Counted from the stretch's first letter, positions 26,591 to 39,777 are shown. The stretch: 64,000 bases of DNA from Zoroaster sp. YZ-2022 (GCA_029582265.1 CM055822.1:38022679-38086678), one strand, 5' to 3'. Program-made: numbers and translations. The notes: generated by a model not told the origin, from the sequence alone.

Positions 26591-27844
26591 TAGGCCTACA
26601 TGTATTCTTTGTTGATCAGCGCGGAAAAACTTTGCGCATCGCACAAATCGGAACTGTTATTGGACAATTGGTAAGCATGATTATTAACATAAAAATGTAC
26701 ACTTTCCACCAAAGATAATCTGACGTCACTTCGGTTCAAAATTTGTATCAGTCGCTCCATCTTTGGCCGCGCCGAGGCACGACGTCAGAACTTACGGGTG
26801 GCGAAAATACAGGGGTGGCGACTATACGCGAACGAACGTTAGTCAGTGCCATAATGGGACAACAATACTTTCATTGCTCAAAATCTTCCAAAATATTGTT
26901 TCTAATCCTCACTTGACTACACTTTTCTCTCCTTAACTTCCTTATCTAAGTGTGTCCTCTATCATCGTTTAAACTAAATAAAGGAAAATGTGTGATATTT
27001 ATCTTGCCCCGCCAGTGTGGCAGGAGTACGAGTAGTACTGGTGGGGCAAATATTTATCATAATTTTGATAGACAAGTGGCAGTTGTATTCGACATTATTT
27101 CCCGTGTCACTTAGGTTTGGGTACTTACTACGGTAAAATGGAGAAGTGTCCAACGTTTTTCAGTAAATATTTGTCCACTAAGACTAAGTCATAAGTGACA
27201 CAAGTTGTTTTCTTCCGACAACTATGGCAGATCAGTTAACAAGCTTGGCACATCGATCGACTCCATAATCAGTAACTATGACGAATTCAGGATTCGATTA
27301 GGCGGGCTCTTGTTTTCACTTTCTGCGCCACCATGACCCAACGTAACAACTTATTCTATGACGTCGGGGATCCTGACACTGTTTGAAGTATAGTAGCTGG
27401 GGAGGCTACCGGCCATCGCCATGAGACATGATGACGTATAACGTAATGACGTAATGACTAAATTGGGGTGTGTGACATAACGACAAGGTCACAGAGTACA
27501 GAGTTATCTAAAATTTGGTTTAATAAATCATCGTGATCCTCATTTACCAATCGTTAGGGCCGGGCAGGGCCGTAGGAAGCTATTCGGCCGGTACGGCCAT
27601 GGCCGTACCAATATTTAAGAGATTTTTTTTTTTTTTTTTTAATTTTTTTTCCCCTCCCCTCCTCCTTAGCAATTGTTCGCCCGATATCAAATTTGAAATC
27701 AAGTGAAAAAATAAATTTAAAAATCTTCAAAATAACACTTATTAGTAACGAGTTCATCTCCCGTTGCGCGCTAGCGATTGTACTAGATAGTATACTAGTA
27801 TTAATAGTATACAGGCGATTGAGGCTAATGGTAAGGAAGTTATT
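26591..27844. other. non-coding, no gene recognised
   Basis: Scattered short frames. A T-rich tract at 27611-27640 follows a GCC-rich patch (GGCCGTACGG-type words, 27560-27605) that looks like a transposon end. Nothing further assigned. Confidence 0.35.
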
Positions 27845-27955
27845 GAGGGCAGCCTACTGCCAGGTCACGACCTCTACCCTTTGGTCATCCCTGTCAATGA
27901 CATTGACAGGGATGACCAAAGGGTAGAGGTCGTGACCTGGCAGTAGGCTGCCCTC
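27845..27955. repeat. perfect palindrome, 55-bp arms around one base
   Basis: The arm starting GAGGGCAGCCTACTGCCAGG is followed, after a single A at 27900, by its exact inverted copy. I compared the arms base by base and found no mismatch. The sequence can form a near-loopless cruciform. It matches none of the transposon termini in the window. Confidence 0.85.
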
Positions 27956-28157
27956 ATGTGGTCTACATTCAGGTACGGTTTGTGGGCACATGTGATCGAT
28001 CGTGTCATGCATGTCAACACTACTGGATTACTGCACGTTGTGTTTTTCACGTGTGATACGAAGCCACACTCATACCAAGAAGACGAAGCTTCAGAATGGT
28101 ATTATTACCATGGAGGTTATACCTCCATGTTATTACTCAGTCTAATGACAAGCATTT

Positions 28158-28717
28158 GACGTAAAAACCATCGGATGTATTCAAAATCGCTTCAACCAAC
28201 CAGGATATGTACTGTATAGTTCCCTGGAAACTCTTCTCACGAAGGCTGCGAAACAAGAGGAGTTTGAGGCAGATTTACACAAAGTATGCTCTTTTTATAA
28301 GGACGATTTAGATGAAGGGATCTTAAATGCTCAACTCAAAACCTTCGGCTTGCATTTCCAGCAGCAGCAACTCAGTCATGAAAAGGAAACAGGAAAGAAC
28401 AGTTCTTTAACTATCTCTGATATTAAGTCTTATTTTGGATCAATTTCACATGGCCAGACAGTTTTTTTTCTGAAGTTAAACGGGTCATCCAGCTTGTTTT
28501 GGTGATGCCAGCAACAAATGCCACCTCAGAAAGGTCATTTAGTACACTGAGACGCGTTAAAAATTACTTGAGATCAACAATGAAGCAAGAAAGGCTCAAC
28601 TACATGATGCTCTTAAATGTACACACAAATATGACAGATGATCTACAAATCAAGCAGGTTTTAAATGAGTTTGTTGGAAATAATGCACACCGTTCCCGTA
28701 TATTTTCTAAATATTGA
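28158..28717 (+). pseudogene. hAT transposase C-terminal fragment (ZMYM/hAT-like), frameshifted
   Basis: The last 72 codons contain the hAT dimerisation signature (PATNATSERSFSTLRRVKNYL, then MKQERLNYMMLLNVH). Upstream, in another frame, the sequence encodes LETLLTKAAKQEEFEADLHK and DLDEGILNAQLKTFGLHF, which belongs to the same protein family. One frame change near 28470 separates them and the catalytic region is missing. Confidence 0.75.
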
Positions 28718-30020
28718 ACTTTGTATATTGGGTTGTTGACTTTCTTTCTAGTTTCCTGGCTTGAAGCTAATTGCTTACTTGTATATGTCTGGGAGCTCAC
28801 TTTATGGGGACTTACCTCCAAAGAATGAAAAGGGTAGACAAACTACCCATGTCACAATAATCTATCGCGTGTCAAGATGGATTGTATTTTTTTTTTAAAG
28901 AAAAGGCCACTCTGTAAATGCATTGTGTTATTGATTTTACAAAATCGTTCTACATGTCATCATAATAATGTGACTTAAGGACGTGGAGATTTTGTAGTAT
29001 GGATATTCCTCATTCACATTGTCGGCAGCCTCCTTGCTGAGCAAACCCAGAACGCCAAACTGTATGGTATTTTTTCCGCCGGAGGAATTTCCTGTGGGGT
29101 TCTCCAAGGTAAAAAATTGGGTCTGATCTTTTTCTGGTTTTGATAAAGGTTATCGTAGCTTGGTAAACGAATTAAAATTGATTATTTTCTAGCATGGGCA
29201 ATGTCTTATGAGAGAAATTGTTTTAAAAAAATCAAGTTATTATTTTCAAAACGCAAATATTTTATGAGGGACCTTTTTATTGTTATTATTAACCAGAATA
29301 ATAAAATACATGCAGGTCATGTTTGTTTGTTTGGTTTTTCACAGCTGTCACCAACACAATCCTTTTACAAATGCCTTCAATGCTCTAATGTAAATTGTAG
29401 ACCCTGTTTTTAAATATTTTAATTACATCTACATGTTAGGGTATTTGTTTTGCATCTAGGTCAAAGTAAAAATGGGTTAGGGTATTTGTTTTGCATCTAC
29501 GTCAAAGTAGAAATGGGAGGTTTGTATGCCTGGTTTTGTTTTTGTTTTGTTACATTTACTTTTGGGGGGATTTGAGTATAATAAAGCCGTCTGCTTCTGA
29601 GATGGGCATTAATGATAATTACGTTTAATACTGTTATAATTTCAACGTGCTTTCATTGAGTAGTATTACCCCAACTTGGCCAAGATCCTACCACCAGCGG
29701 GGTTCACAAGTGCTGGATATGATGCCCAAAACGGCACATTATCTTTTTTTTACAGGCAGGTTCACCTCTAAGTGTTGCTTGAGCTCACAAAAACTCATCA
29801 GTAAATGAGGTGGCCTTAATTATGAGCTGTTATAGTGCCCCCATTATCCAATTATGTCCAGGGATAGTGCCACATGCATCAATACATACAGCGCCTTCCC
29901 CCTCCCTATTTTGAAGATGGAAATATGAGTACTTAAGAAAAATTATTAGAGAGTAAACCAATAAAAATGATTTTTATAATTTGCTCAAAAAGTGAGGGAA
30001 AAGTGGCCAGGAATTACGTC
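28718..30020. other. non-coding, no gene recognised
   Basis: AT-rich. A direct duplication GGGTATTTGTTTTGCATCTA occurs at about 29439 and 29479. No domain found. Confidence 0.4.
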
Positions 30021-30025
30021 ATATT

Positions 30026-30135
30026 GCACCACAGAGCATCTAGAATGAAAAATTTTCCGGGGCCCTTAAGCGGGCCCCGGACCCCACGCCGTAATGGCTT
30101 CGCGCTTCGCGCTCGCATTGACTCCTAACTCCGAT
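30026..30135. repeat. GC-rich dispersed repeat, copy 2
   Basis: Matches 4815-4925 (GCATCTAGAATGAAAAATTT, then GGCCCCGGACCCCACGCCG, then GCTTCGCGCTTCGCGCTCGC). Element class unknown. Confidence 0.5.
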
Positions 30136-30825
30136 TCTCAAATGGGCCGGACCAATGTTTTTGAGCTTCCTACGGGCCTGGTTAGGTCTAAAGCTTGTTT
30201 TGTCGCCTTTCCAAATAATAGTTGTAACCCAACCCCCGAAATGAGTGTTCAAAGCCAAAGAGCCAAAAACTAGCCAACTTATAGGCCTAAAAATTCCTTT
30301 AATAGATTTTCAGGGGGGGGGGAGACTGTTTACGCCTCCCCCTCAAAATTTTTAATGTTCTCATGTCTACCTCCAGCCTCCCTCAACATTTTTTACAGAA
30401 ATTTTGGGAAGTACCTGCTCCAAACGCTATAATAAAAATTGTTCAGATTGGATGCCTTTGTAGAAATAAGTGTTCCAGCCTAGCCTTAAATACCCTATGC
30501 TTAAAAGATTATAAAATGCTCTTTTTCAGGTTTAGACAATGTTATCACACAAATGCAGGGAGGTATGTCAGACCAAATAACATTGTTTCAGGTACACCAA
30601 AAAGTCGAATAACTGGGGAAAATATGTCCAAAATGGTTGCCATTTTGAAATACAAAATGGCGACCGAAGATTATAAAAGGCACCCTATTTTTTGTAATTA
30701 ATTATTCAGCATATCAAGATTGACAAAGTTAGCCAGCTGTGCAATAAAATCCATTCAGCACGAAAATCCAGCTGGAATACATACAGCCCCGTACTATATT
30801 GAAAGTTTGTTTCAATTTGAGTTGT

Positions 30826-31146
30826 TGTCCTCTTTCGGCTGCTCCCGTTAGGGGTCGCTACAGCGGATCATGATCCGCATAATTGATTTGGCATAGGTTT
30901 TACGCCGGATGCCCTTCCTGACGCAACCCTCCCATTTATCCAGGCTTGGGACCGGCACTAAGCATGCACTGACTTGTACATCCCCAGTGGCTGGGTTCAA
31001 TTCGGCCCTCGCAGCAAATATGGTAAAGTATCTTGCTCAAGGACACAAGCACCATGGTCGCGGCAAGGCTTCGAACCCACACACTCTGACGACTCAGCCA
31101 TCAGAACACAAATCCGATGCACTAAACCGCTCGACCATGGCACCCC
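30826..31146. repeat. composite SINE-like repeat
   Basis: A GGATGCCCTTCCTGACGCAA block (30908-30927) and GGCTTGGGACCGGCACTA block adjoin a minus-strand tRNA-like head (31070-31146, B box GGTTCGAAGCC). The tail word TCTTGCTCAAGGACACAAG is shared with the 16.9 and 19.9 kb SINEs. Confidence 0.55.
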
Positions 31147-32868
31147 ACTTTGTTTCAATTTGAGTCTTACACGGAAACAGGAGGAAGCCTTTTCCAGGTG
31201 TAGACCCCTTATTAAGCTGACTATTTTATGGGCGGGGCTACATTATATACAACGGGCGGCACATGCAACTAAATACATAAAAACCTGTGTTTATACATCT
31301 ACACTGATATTTTGCGTACTGTATGGCTAGATTGTTAAAAAGGTGGAGGGCATTGGCCCAGAACCAGTACATTTGCCGAGGGTGATGCATGCCCCTTCTC
31401 TTGAATACGTGGATCCGCCCCTTAAACACAAGATGGGTCTCCATCTAGATATGCAACACCAGCCCCTACCTATAATTATTGCCAATTTCAGATACACATA
31501 GGTGAGCTGCTAGGGTCACATTGGTACTTTGTTTTTGTCCCCATGCAGTTAAAACGGCGGCGGACTACAGTCAAAACTACTTTTCCAAGTATAGTCCGGT
31601 GGTTTAATCAAAATCAGGAAGGCTGTACTGATTCCTAATTCATTTTACTTTATAATTTCATCATTTTAAAATATGCTAGCATCGTGAAATTTAAAGAAAT
31701 ATTCTCTCATAAACAAGGATTTATCGACTCGAAGTCTCGAAAGGGAATTCTCCACGCAGATGCAATACACTACATGTCTTTACATGTCCATCAGTACATA
31801 CACATCGCCCATCCTCACAGTGGTGTGCATAGTGTGCACAAGGCAAGTTGAGGAGCTCGTCATCACCTGCCCGTTTTCGCGTGTCGTGATTGGATAGATT
31901 TGCAGAGTAGCACATTTATATTTTTCTCATTGGCTGTTCGAGTGTTCATGAAAAGCCTATATTCAATTCTGTTGCTCTGTAAAATAATAAAAAATGGAAC
32001 AATAATATTTTATAATACATTGACAGTTTCGAACCAATTAAGGTATGTTGTGGACCAAACGGGCGCTAAAATAGACTTTGAGTAAATATTCATCCATCGG
32101 AAGTTTGCCACACACTCATTATCAATATTAGTGAGAAAGTGTTAAATCATCAAGGAAAGGGGTATGTAACTTCACTGTTATTTCTTCCTATATATCAATG
32201 AAGTAAATACGCACTTGATCGCTAGCATATCACGTGACCCAATGTGCATCGTACATCGTACAATCATTTTTTGCAATGCAGGTAGCGGCAGTGCAAACAC
32301 TGACCGCGAATCAGAAAAGGGCTAAAAAGGGATGATTTTATACATTAATAAATAGCTGGCGACGAAAACAAAACACAGTATTTTACTGAAAACCGAATTT
32401 GGCGCTTTTTCGGTATAGGAAAAATCCCTCGGTTTGGTTTCGGTTTAAAAAAAATACCGTCCTACTCGGTTTTACCGAAAAACCGCCCAAGTCTACCAAC
32501 AATAAACCCACTTCTACACATCAAAAATAGATTTTCTATGTTGTTTAAACTGTAGTTGTATTTTTTCCACTTTCAATTCTGTTCCTATGCAGCATAAATA
32601 TTTGTAATTGTACAATGCCAAGTCTGTTATAACATTGATGACTGTGCAAATAATGACAACAATTGTCGTGACATATATTGACCTCTCGCTCCTTGACTTC
32701 TCTCCTGATCCCAGCCTGAAATAAACATCCACCTGTACATACGTGCAAACACACACATAGCACGCAGCCCGGATATCGCGTACCGTACCCGATATTATAT
32801 TCACAACAAAGGTTTGTGTGATTTTTGACAACCCTGTAAAAAAGAAAAGCAGGCTATAGCTATACAAA
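31147..32868. other. upstream region of the small heat-shock gene
   Basis: No exon recognised. I looked for clustered heat-shock elements (nGAAn repeats) and a TATA box in the last 500 bp before 32869 and saw nothing convincing. A CGGTTTGGTTTCGGTTT patch near 32430 looks like a degraded repeat. Confidence 0.4.
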
Positions 32869-33340
32869 ATGTCCGACGAAGGGGGAAAGATTGGCGCTAA
32901 ACACTGCCCGTACGGTTTTGGACGCGGAGGCAATAGTGGAGGTGATGGCTGTTGCCCTGCCGGCTACGGTACCGGTAGTAGTTCTCATTTTGGCAGTCAC
33001 GGCCATCATGGCGGCGGTGCATATCATCAATGCCCGTTTTTGATGAAAAGCCACGGCCATGGTGACGGAACAGGATTCGGAGGCTATTGTGGATTCGGCG
33101 GCCACGGGAGTTCCTACCATGGTGCAGACGGCAGCTCACCCATGGCCCAGTGCCCCTGGGTCGTTGCTCGTATGCATGCATGCCCCTGGGCCTGGGGAGC
33201 TGGCTCGGGTCACCACGCCCATCAAGGCGGTTGCCGTAAGCAGGTTCAAAAGGGTGACTTCAGTGTGACACTGAAAGTGGTCGAATACTGCCCAGGGGAA
33301 CTGGAAGTCAAAGTGGTCGACAAAGAGGTGATCGTGCATG
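32869..33340 (+). CDS. small heat-shock protein (alpha-crystallin family), exon 1
   Basis: The first 157 codons plus one base of a 227-residue protein. The start ATG at 32869 has context ACAAAATGT. Residues 1-125 are very rich in Gly, His and Cys, with repeated Cys-Pro-aromatic motifs (HCPY, QCPF, QCPW, ACPW), which is unusual for this family. The alpha-crystallin domain begins near DFSVTLKVVEYCPGELEVKV. The exon ends VIVHG at donor G/GTGAGT (33340/33341) inside the domain, a position I recall as conserved in vertebrate alpha-crystallins. Small HSPs are ATP-independent holdase chaperones. Reading through the donor gives a false extension of 6 residues. Confidence 0.85.
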
Positions 33341-33360
33341 GTGAGTTTGATCGAATTTGA

Positions 33361-34039
33361 AGGAGGAAAAGTACATACTACAATGGGACAGAAATAACCA
33401 CAGCAGTAGACCTATCATATACATGAAATGTGAAAATATACGAAATTCTCTACTTATTGGCAAATAACTTGCAATGACATCAATGACATCTATACATGAC
33501 ATCATCATAACTTAGTTATGAAGAAAATTTGGGGGTTAATTAAGCCAGTATAATACACCTTTCAATTAAGCCATTTAATTCAACTTATTTCACTTATGTT
33601 CGTTGTCACAAGGGGGACTCGCAATTAAACAAAAGGGAATTGTTGTGTTAGATATAGAAGAACTCATTCAAGAAATAGTCTCTCAAAAAGAGTGTTTTTA
33701 ATTGGAATATCCATAATACTGAATGAAAGCAATCTGTCACGGGGGCAACTTTTGCGAAAAACAAAAACTCAAAAACTAGCATTTATTTATTGAATCATAA
33801 TATACTAGGCCCTGTAGAGATATTACTTATCTGAATATTCAAATTGTATACGGTATGTCATAATGGCATTATTATGACAGCTCTGTGTATCACGATAAAG
33901 ATGATGCTCCTGAAAAGAAACCAATAAAAATACAATTCCTCTATAAATATAAGGCTTTGGAATATACCAATTTAGCAAGAGATTCACGAATAAAAATGTA
34001 TTAAAACTAGATATTTAGTGTTTGTTTGATTACAAACAC
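33361..34039. other. first part of the heat-shock gene intron
   Basis: AT-rich intron sequence with no coding signal and no repeat I can name. Confidence 0.45.
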
Positions 34040-35573
34040 TAGGTGTTCGGGTTGTTTTAGTAAAGATGAATCTTATCTAACTAACTTTAAATAGGAACAA
34101 TTAAAAAGTATTCATATTTGCGTCATTTGTTATCTGTTGTTTAAAATTTGTGATTTTGTTCATGGGGGACTTTTTGGTTATGGCTTTTGTAAGAGTTTAT
34201 TCCATGGACGAGATTCAGTATTAACACTCTTCAGGCATGTCAGGACTAATGATGTTTCAAGAGGCAAGTAAATAAAGAGAAATGAGTCAAGCTGTTAGCC
34301 TGTGAACTTTGATGGATAACCATCATTATTTTGATAAGCTTATTAACCAGACCAATTTGATAACTTTTAATAAACCAACAATTTAATTGACTTACTTAAA
34401 AGAGAATGATTTTCTTTTTTGCGATAATATATACAAATTTTGATTAGATTTACCTTTTTAAAGCATGTCTCTTAACGTGCTTTTGAAATAATTAATATTT
34501 CATGTTTAAACAACAGTTATTTGACACCCGATGACGTCATCATACTTCTGTGTCATCTACTTGTTAAGGTCTTAGTGCATGCCAAGTTTCAAGTTCATGG
34601 AAAGTTAGCAAGTATTTTGTGTGTGTGTGTGGACAATAGACGGGGAGAAGGAGAAATAAAACTCGCGCAAAAACAATAGGTGCTACGGGATGATGCACGA
34701 CCACACATTATTCACAATGCATTGGCAACGGAGGGCGCTATCACACACACCGCTCCCGGTTTCCCCGTAATGAATGGTGGTATGAATAATTCATGTGTCA
34801 GATGAATCTCATTCGTTGATTGGTTCGCCTGGAGTCAGTGCTGTCTTCGAGCCACGTACGTGCGCTGGAGTGCGGCAACCGACCATGTGCGCGGAACTCG
34901 TCGAAAGGCGCGGGGGTGGGGGTTAATCCCCGTTTCGCTGACCTTCATTTGACCGTATCTTCCGTTTTGGATAAACGATTGCGTTGAAATTTCAGAATTA
35001 GATTGTTTTCTTTATTTTCTATCCATTATTTTCGGAAGAAGGATTTTTGAGATGGCAAAATAATATTTATTTCACTCTGTTGTGAAATTTTTCTGTGGAC
35101 GTAGTGATGACGTCATCAATACTATTTTTGAAAAGGTCACATGTCAATAAAGATTTCATTCACAGTAACCATGTTGAAATTGCCTAACATATTGGCTCTA
35201 GAATTTTTCTTCTTTTCAACTTCCGGTTTGGACCGGAAGACAAGCTCAAAATGGGGTCTGTGCAAATGTTGTTTGATAATTCAAGACCTTTCCGATGATG
35301 TATAGATTATAAAAATCCATTGTGTAGTTAAGGATTTATGATTTTTTTAAATGTTAAACTTTGATTTTAAGTAATTCGATATCTGATGACGTCATCATGA
35401 CGTCACAATTTCTGTTTCATCTACACATTGGGGTCTAAGTATATGTCAATTTCCAAGTTCATGCGAAGTTTGCAATTAAGTATGTGTTTTATTTGTAGAC
35501 AATCGGTGGTGAGAAGAAGAAAAAAACGTGCAAAAACAATATAATAGGTTTTCAGGTTATACCCGAACACCTA
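34040..35573. mobile_element. putative DNA transposon relic, 12-bp inverted ends
   Basis: TAGGTGTTCGGG at 34040-34051 recurs inverted at 35562-35573. The interior has no transposase. It carries CCGGTTTGGACCGG and TGACGTCATCATGACGTCAC words also present, diverged, at 42385-42575. A GAGAAGAAGAA stretch precedes the right end, as also at 44290-44320. Target duplication unclear. Confidence 0.4.
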
Positions 35574-37240
35574 ATTACTAAAATTAAATAAGGAAAAACA
35601 GTGAAAATTTCACATCACATAGCTGATATTATCAGCTCCCTAGCCCTGTGGATCAAACAGCGATCAATTGCAGTTGCCGCTTTGCACATCGTCAAACCAA
35701 CAACCGCTCCAGTATAGTACGTTAAGTACTGAGTGACTGACCTCTGTCACTGTGAACTTGATAAATAGTAGACTTGACTCAGTCTAATCCGCATTAAAAT
35801 AATGTAGTAATATAATGCAGGAAATAGACGTGTGACCTGTTAAGTCACACCTAGAACGAAACATGATGCGCGGGCATACCGCCGGGCATAAAACGCAGTC
35901 TAGTCGTCGTTGGCCGGGCAGTTCCTTCAACCTAGCCATGGTTACAGTGTAAGGTTGAACTTGTACATACTGATACTCCAAAATAATTCCAATTACGCGA
36001 TACATTTTACGCGATACACTTTATTGCTCGATTTTTTCAGCGAGTCACCAACAACCACCGGCGGCGTTTCTCCTTTCTCAGTGGAGTTCGACCTGAGGGG
36101 ATTTTGTAAAAGCTTAGGCTTAGCACATTTCCCCTTTTTGCAGCGGTTTGTGCAGCTCTCCAAACATCGGCGGGCAAAAGTCAGCGTCACGTCACTGCGT
36201 TTGTAAACACATTTGTTAAACACATACATACATTTGTCACATCGTCCATATACAACATCAATACAAAAAGACAACTATTAACAGCTATTAACTACAGAGA
36301 AACACAAGATAAAACTAGAGGTTAAGCTTTTGATGAAAACGCTGACATGGGTTTCGGATGTATTGATAATATTGGGCACTGATTTCGCTAGTTCTTTGTT
36401 TAGTGTTAAGAAAGTTATGATATATTGAAATAAACTGAAAAGGCGCATTAATTGTAGTCATTGTATACAAAAGTTGCATTGTGTGTTCCTTAGGCGTGCA
36501 AGTAGTACTAACTCGTCCAAACGTAATTTTAGGCAATTAAGACCCGATGGTGGGTAGATGAGACTGTGAGTGGGAGTTTTTTGGGACAGTAGGTGGCAGG
36601 AGACTGATGAGGTGTTTGATATTGTTCGAAATTGACATTATTGTTTGCAGTATTATCTGTACAGATATAACTACAAGTACAAAATTGCAACGAAGTGTTC
36701 GATGAAAACGAACACAGGGGTTTTGGCTACATGTATATTGATAATTATTGGGACACTGAGTTCTTTGTTTAGTATTTACGATATATTGAAACAAACTTAA
36801 AACGCATGAACTGTAATCATTGTACACACACATTTCATTGTTTGTCCCCCAGACGTTTGAGACAATTTATATGTGGATAAATGCAAAAGATGTAACGAAT
36901 CAAGTTAATGCCCTTCCATTAAATGTGTGCAACGATTCTCAAACGATTCAAACATACGAAAACAAAGAACATCGTATTGTAGAATCAACCCATAATGTGT
37001 ACAAACCCTGTAGCTTGCACTATGTACAAACACTACGTCGTCATGTACAATTGGAAATTTCCCTTATACTGCAAAACCACCACCGACAAGAGTTGAATGA
37101 CAACAGAACGTGCACTATCTTTTATTGCTATCTTGATAAAGGGTTTTGTATAGGATGAGAAAGGATGGTACCACATTCTACCCATAGTTGGTAAATTCGA
37201 GCAATACAATTTCGAAGTTTATATTGACTACATTATAATC
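35574..37240. other. intron, no gene recognised
   Basis: Two diverged copies of one segment are visible (about 36340-36520 and 36690-36860; shared TATTGATAAT and TTGGG-ACTGA). Open frames of 70-112 codons lack domains. Confidence 0.4.
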
Positions 37241-37242
37241 TT

Positions 37243-37660
37243 CGCAGATTAGACCAAAATGTTAATGAAATAATATATACTGACGTAAAGATGACGTAAA
37301 TGGTTTTAGAAACTAAGTCGTATTATGGGCTTTCATATGGTGCATGTTTTGTATTTATGCGAAAATGCCAAGTGCTGAGTATGACAACTCGTGAATCGAG
37401 TTTTGTTTAGGTCGAGTTTTCACAAGGGTCGAGATGTCTTAACCCCACAGGATCACACTATTTGTTTAGGTCGACTTGTCCGTTCTCGCCAATCTATACA
37501 TCCCGCAGATTAGACTAAACTGTTAATAAAATAATATTTACTGACGTAATGATTAGGTAATTGGTTCTTACAAACTGAGTCACATTACGAGCTTTCATGC
37601 TACATGTTTTGTATTTATGTGAAAATGCGAAATATGATAACTCGTAGGTCGAGTTGTCAC
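37243..37660. repeat. two direct copies of a ~155-bp segment; third at 40138
   Basis: Copies start CGCAGATTAGAC at 37243 and 37504, and a third starts CGCAG at 40138, just beyond the transposon at 37723-40122. All share TATTTACTGACGTAA-type and CATATGGTGCAT- or TACATGTTTTGTA-type words and run into TCGAGTTGTCACAAGG units. The transposon at 37723 therefore landed inside this repeat. Confidence 0.55.
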
Positions 37661-37754
37661 AAGGCTCGATTGCCGTCGTGGATCCAGTTGTCCGTGTCGA
37701 GTTGCCACAAGGGTTGAGATGTTATGGGCGGCCATTGGGGCAAAAAAGACAACT

Positions 37755-38106
37755 ACAGAAATATATCAATCCCCAGAAATATATCAATTCCCATAAATAT
37801 ATCAATCCCCAGAAATATATCAATCCCAGAAATATATCAAATGCCAGAAATATATCAAACGCCAGAAATATATCAATCCCCAGAAATATATCAATCGTCA
37901 GAAATATATCAATCCCCAGAAATATATCAATCGTCAGAAATATATCAATCCCAGAAATATATCAAATGCCAGAAATATATCAAACGCCAGAAATATATCA
38001 ATCCCCAGAAATATATCAATCCCAGAAATATATCAATCCCAGAAATATATCAAATGCCAGAAATATATCAATCCCCAGAAATATATCAAACGCCAGAAAT
38101 ATATCA
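37755..38106 (+). repeat. satellite array, CCAGAAATATATCAA units
   Basis: About 22 units of 15-17 bp. Variation is mostly in the few bases between AGAAATATATCAA cores (TCCC, TGCC, CGCC, TCGT), so the array translates to artefactual (NISIPR)n and (EIYQSP)n. Confidence 0.9.
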
Positions 38107-38479
38107 AGCGCCAGCGCCAGTAGAGGGCGCTGTGTAGTCTTTCGCGCTAATTCTTTTGCACATGTTACGTTATACGTGTGTGCATGCAAAAGTGCAAAAG
38201 ATCGATCAGATCAGACGAGACTACACACAAAGTACCCATCAGTCGTCAGCAGTCTAGATCTATGAATAGTATGATATATCTTCTGTCGTCGAAGTAATGT
38301 CGCAGCAACCCCCTGGCAGATTGGATGAGGCGACAAGCCTCCTCCGAAGGGCAAATCAACTTCTAGAAAGTGTCCTTCAAGTTCAACAACAGCAAGGTGT
38401 GCCTGATGCTCCGAGTCCAAGATCTAGGCCTACCGTCAGTAGGCCTAGTAGTAGTACTAATACATGTAGTACTACTAGG

Positions 38480-38794
38480 CAGGCCCGCCGGAAGGTATTT
38501 AAAAGTGGGGGGGCACCAACAATTTCCAACCTTGGGTGTTTGGGTAATCAGTTGTTTTGGTAGGCGGGGGGGGGGGGGGGTGGTGGTTCTTTAAAAATGA
38601 AATTTTTGGTGTGCCCATATTCCCTCTATTTTTTTTTCACCTACTGCATCCCCTTTGTTCCATTAATTTCCCCCCCCCCTTTTTTCCCCTCCCAACATAA
38701 TTTTTTTTTAAAATAAATTAATTAATTTTTTTTTTTTTTTTAAAGTGGGGGGGCCCGTGCCCCCCCGGCCCCCCCCCCGGCTCCGGCGCCCCTG
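38480..38794. mobile_element. hAT-type MITE with 8-bp duplication
   Basis: The 315-bp insertion starts CAGGCCCGCCGGAAG and ends CTCCGGCGCCCCTG (imperfect inverted pair). It is flanked by CTACTAGG at 38472-38479 and 38795-38802. The interior is G-, C- and T-homopolymer rich. Confidence 0.65.
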
Positions 38795-38821
38795 CTACTA
38801 GGCCAAGTACTACTAGGGGCC

Positions 38822-38873
38822 CTACTACTACTACTACTACTACTAGTACTAGTAGTACTACTACTAGGCCTAG
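38822..38873. repeat. ACT/AGT microsatellite
   Basis: (CTA)n turning into (GTA)n around ACTAGTACTAGTAG, partly palindromic. Within the exon-like frame it encodes a Thr/Ser run. Confidence 0.7.
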
Positions 38874-39777
38874 TGCCATGACTGCAGGGTCTTCGCATAA
38901 CGTTATTAATCGGCACAGAGCCCTTTTTAGGAGGGAAGGCGGTGTTCAGGTATTTCAAATTCACCAAAAATAAGAATTGTCCATGATTTGAAAAAAATAG
39001 AAGCAACAAAATTTGCAAAGTAATTGTCCTAACTTTAAACAATAATAATACAACCAATATTAAAACTCGAATCATTTTAATACACCCTTTGCATTAAGCC
39101 GGGCCGACAGCGATTAACGATACAAAACACTATCTAGTATTGGTGGAATTCTCGCGCGCGTAATACATGCACCAATGGTCACGTGAAAATGTCTGCATCA
39201 TCCCCCGGTTTTCGATCTAATGTCGGCCTAAATATCCAAATTTTAATTAGTTGAAAACATGTTGCCAATTTTGTTGTTGTAGCTCAGGATGGTCTATGGG
39301 ACAGGACCAAGACTCGCAGCTACAATCTTCTTGCAAGCAAGGACCCTTAATTGCTCTATTTTTATGTCTCTGTTTTTGACACTATTTAAGGGGCTAGGCT
39401 ACTTGCCTACTTGTTGTAGTACTAGTACTAGGCCTACACGTATGATGATGTACTCCACGTAATACAAACGAGTTATAAAGCCCGGAGAATGAGCATGACC
39501 AGGCCTACCGATCAAAACCCAAACAAATCAAAGAATAATGGTTATTATGAGGATGACTAATAATTGCATCGGGAAAAACATAATTATTATTAAGAATAAT
39601 GGTCTTACTGTGCTGAACTTGAAAATATGGATGCCTTCGGGGAGCAAGAGCGCCGGTAACCGGTTGCGAAACACTGATCCGATATCCACACAGTGTGCTA
39701 GCTGCGAAGCGAAATCTAGGGTCGAGTATACAGTAGAAATCGACTACACAGCGCCCTCTACTGGCGCTTGCGCTTCA

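Larger units (their letters stand above)
38297..38949 (+). pseudogene. exon-like frame of the transposon, interrupted by a MITE
   Basis: ATG at 38297 opens a helical, Gln- and Ser-rich frame (RLDEATSLLRRANQLLESVL, then VQQQQ). It is cut at 38479 by the MITE at 38480-38794 and resumes in the same frame after removal of the MITE and one duplication. The rest is Ser/Thr-rich, with HRALFRREGGVQ before a possible donor GTATTT at 38950. I do not recognise the protein. It is probably the first exon of a transposon-encoded gene. Confidence 0.4.

Noticed and set aside
32860..33339. Antisense frames overlapping heat-shock exon 1 (His/Arg- or Ala/Thr-rich)
   Set aside because: Composition mirrors the Gly/His-rich sense exon, which has a recognised domain, a good start and a matching second exon.
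37755..38106. CRISPR-like regular repeats
   Set aside because: Units are contiguous and 15-17 bp with no unique spacers, within a eukaryotic transposon. No CRISPR array is present in the window.
37654..38265. Frames encoding (NISIPR)n and (EIYQSP)n, also on the minus strand at 39744-40121
   Set aside because: Translations of the satellite arrays inside the transposon TIRs, open by repeat structure only.
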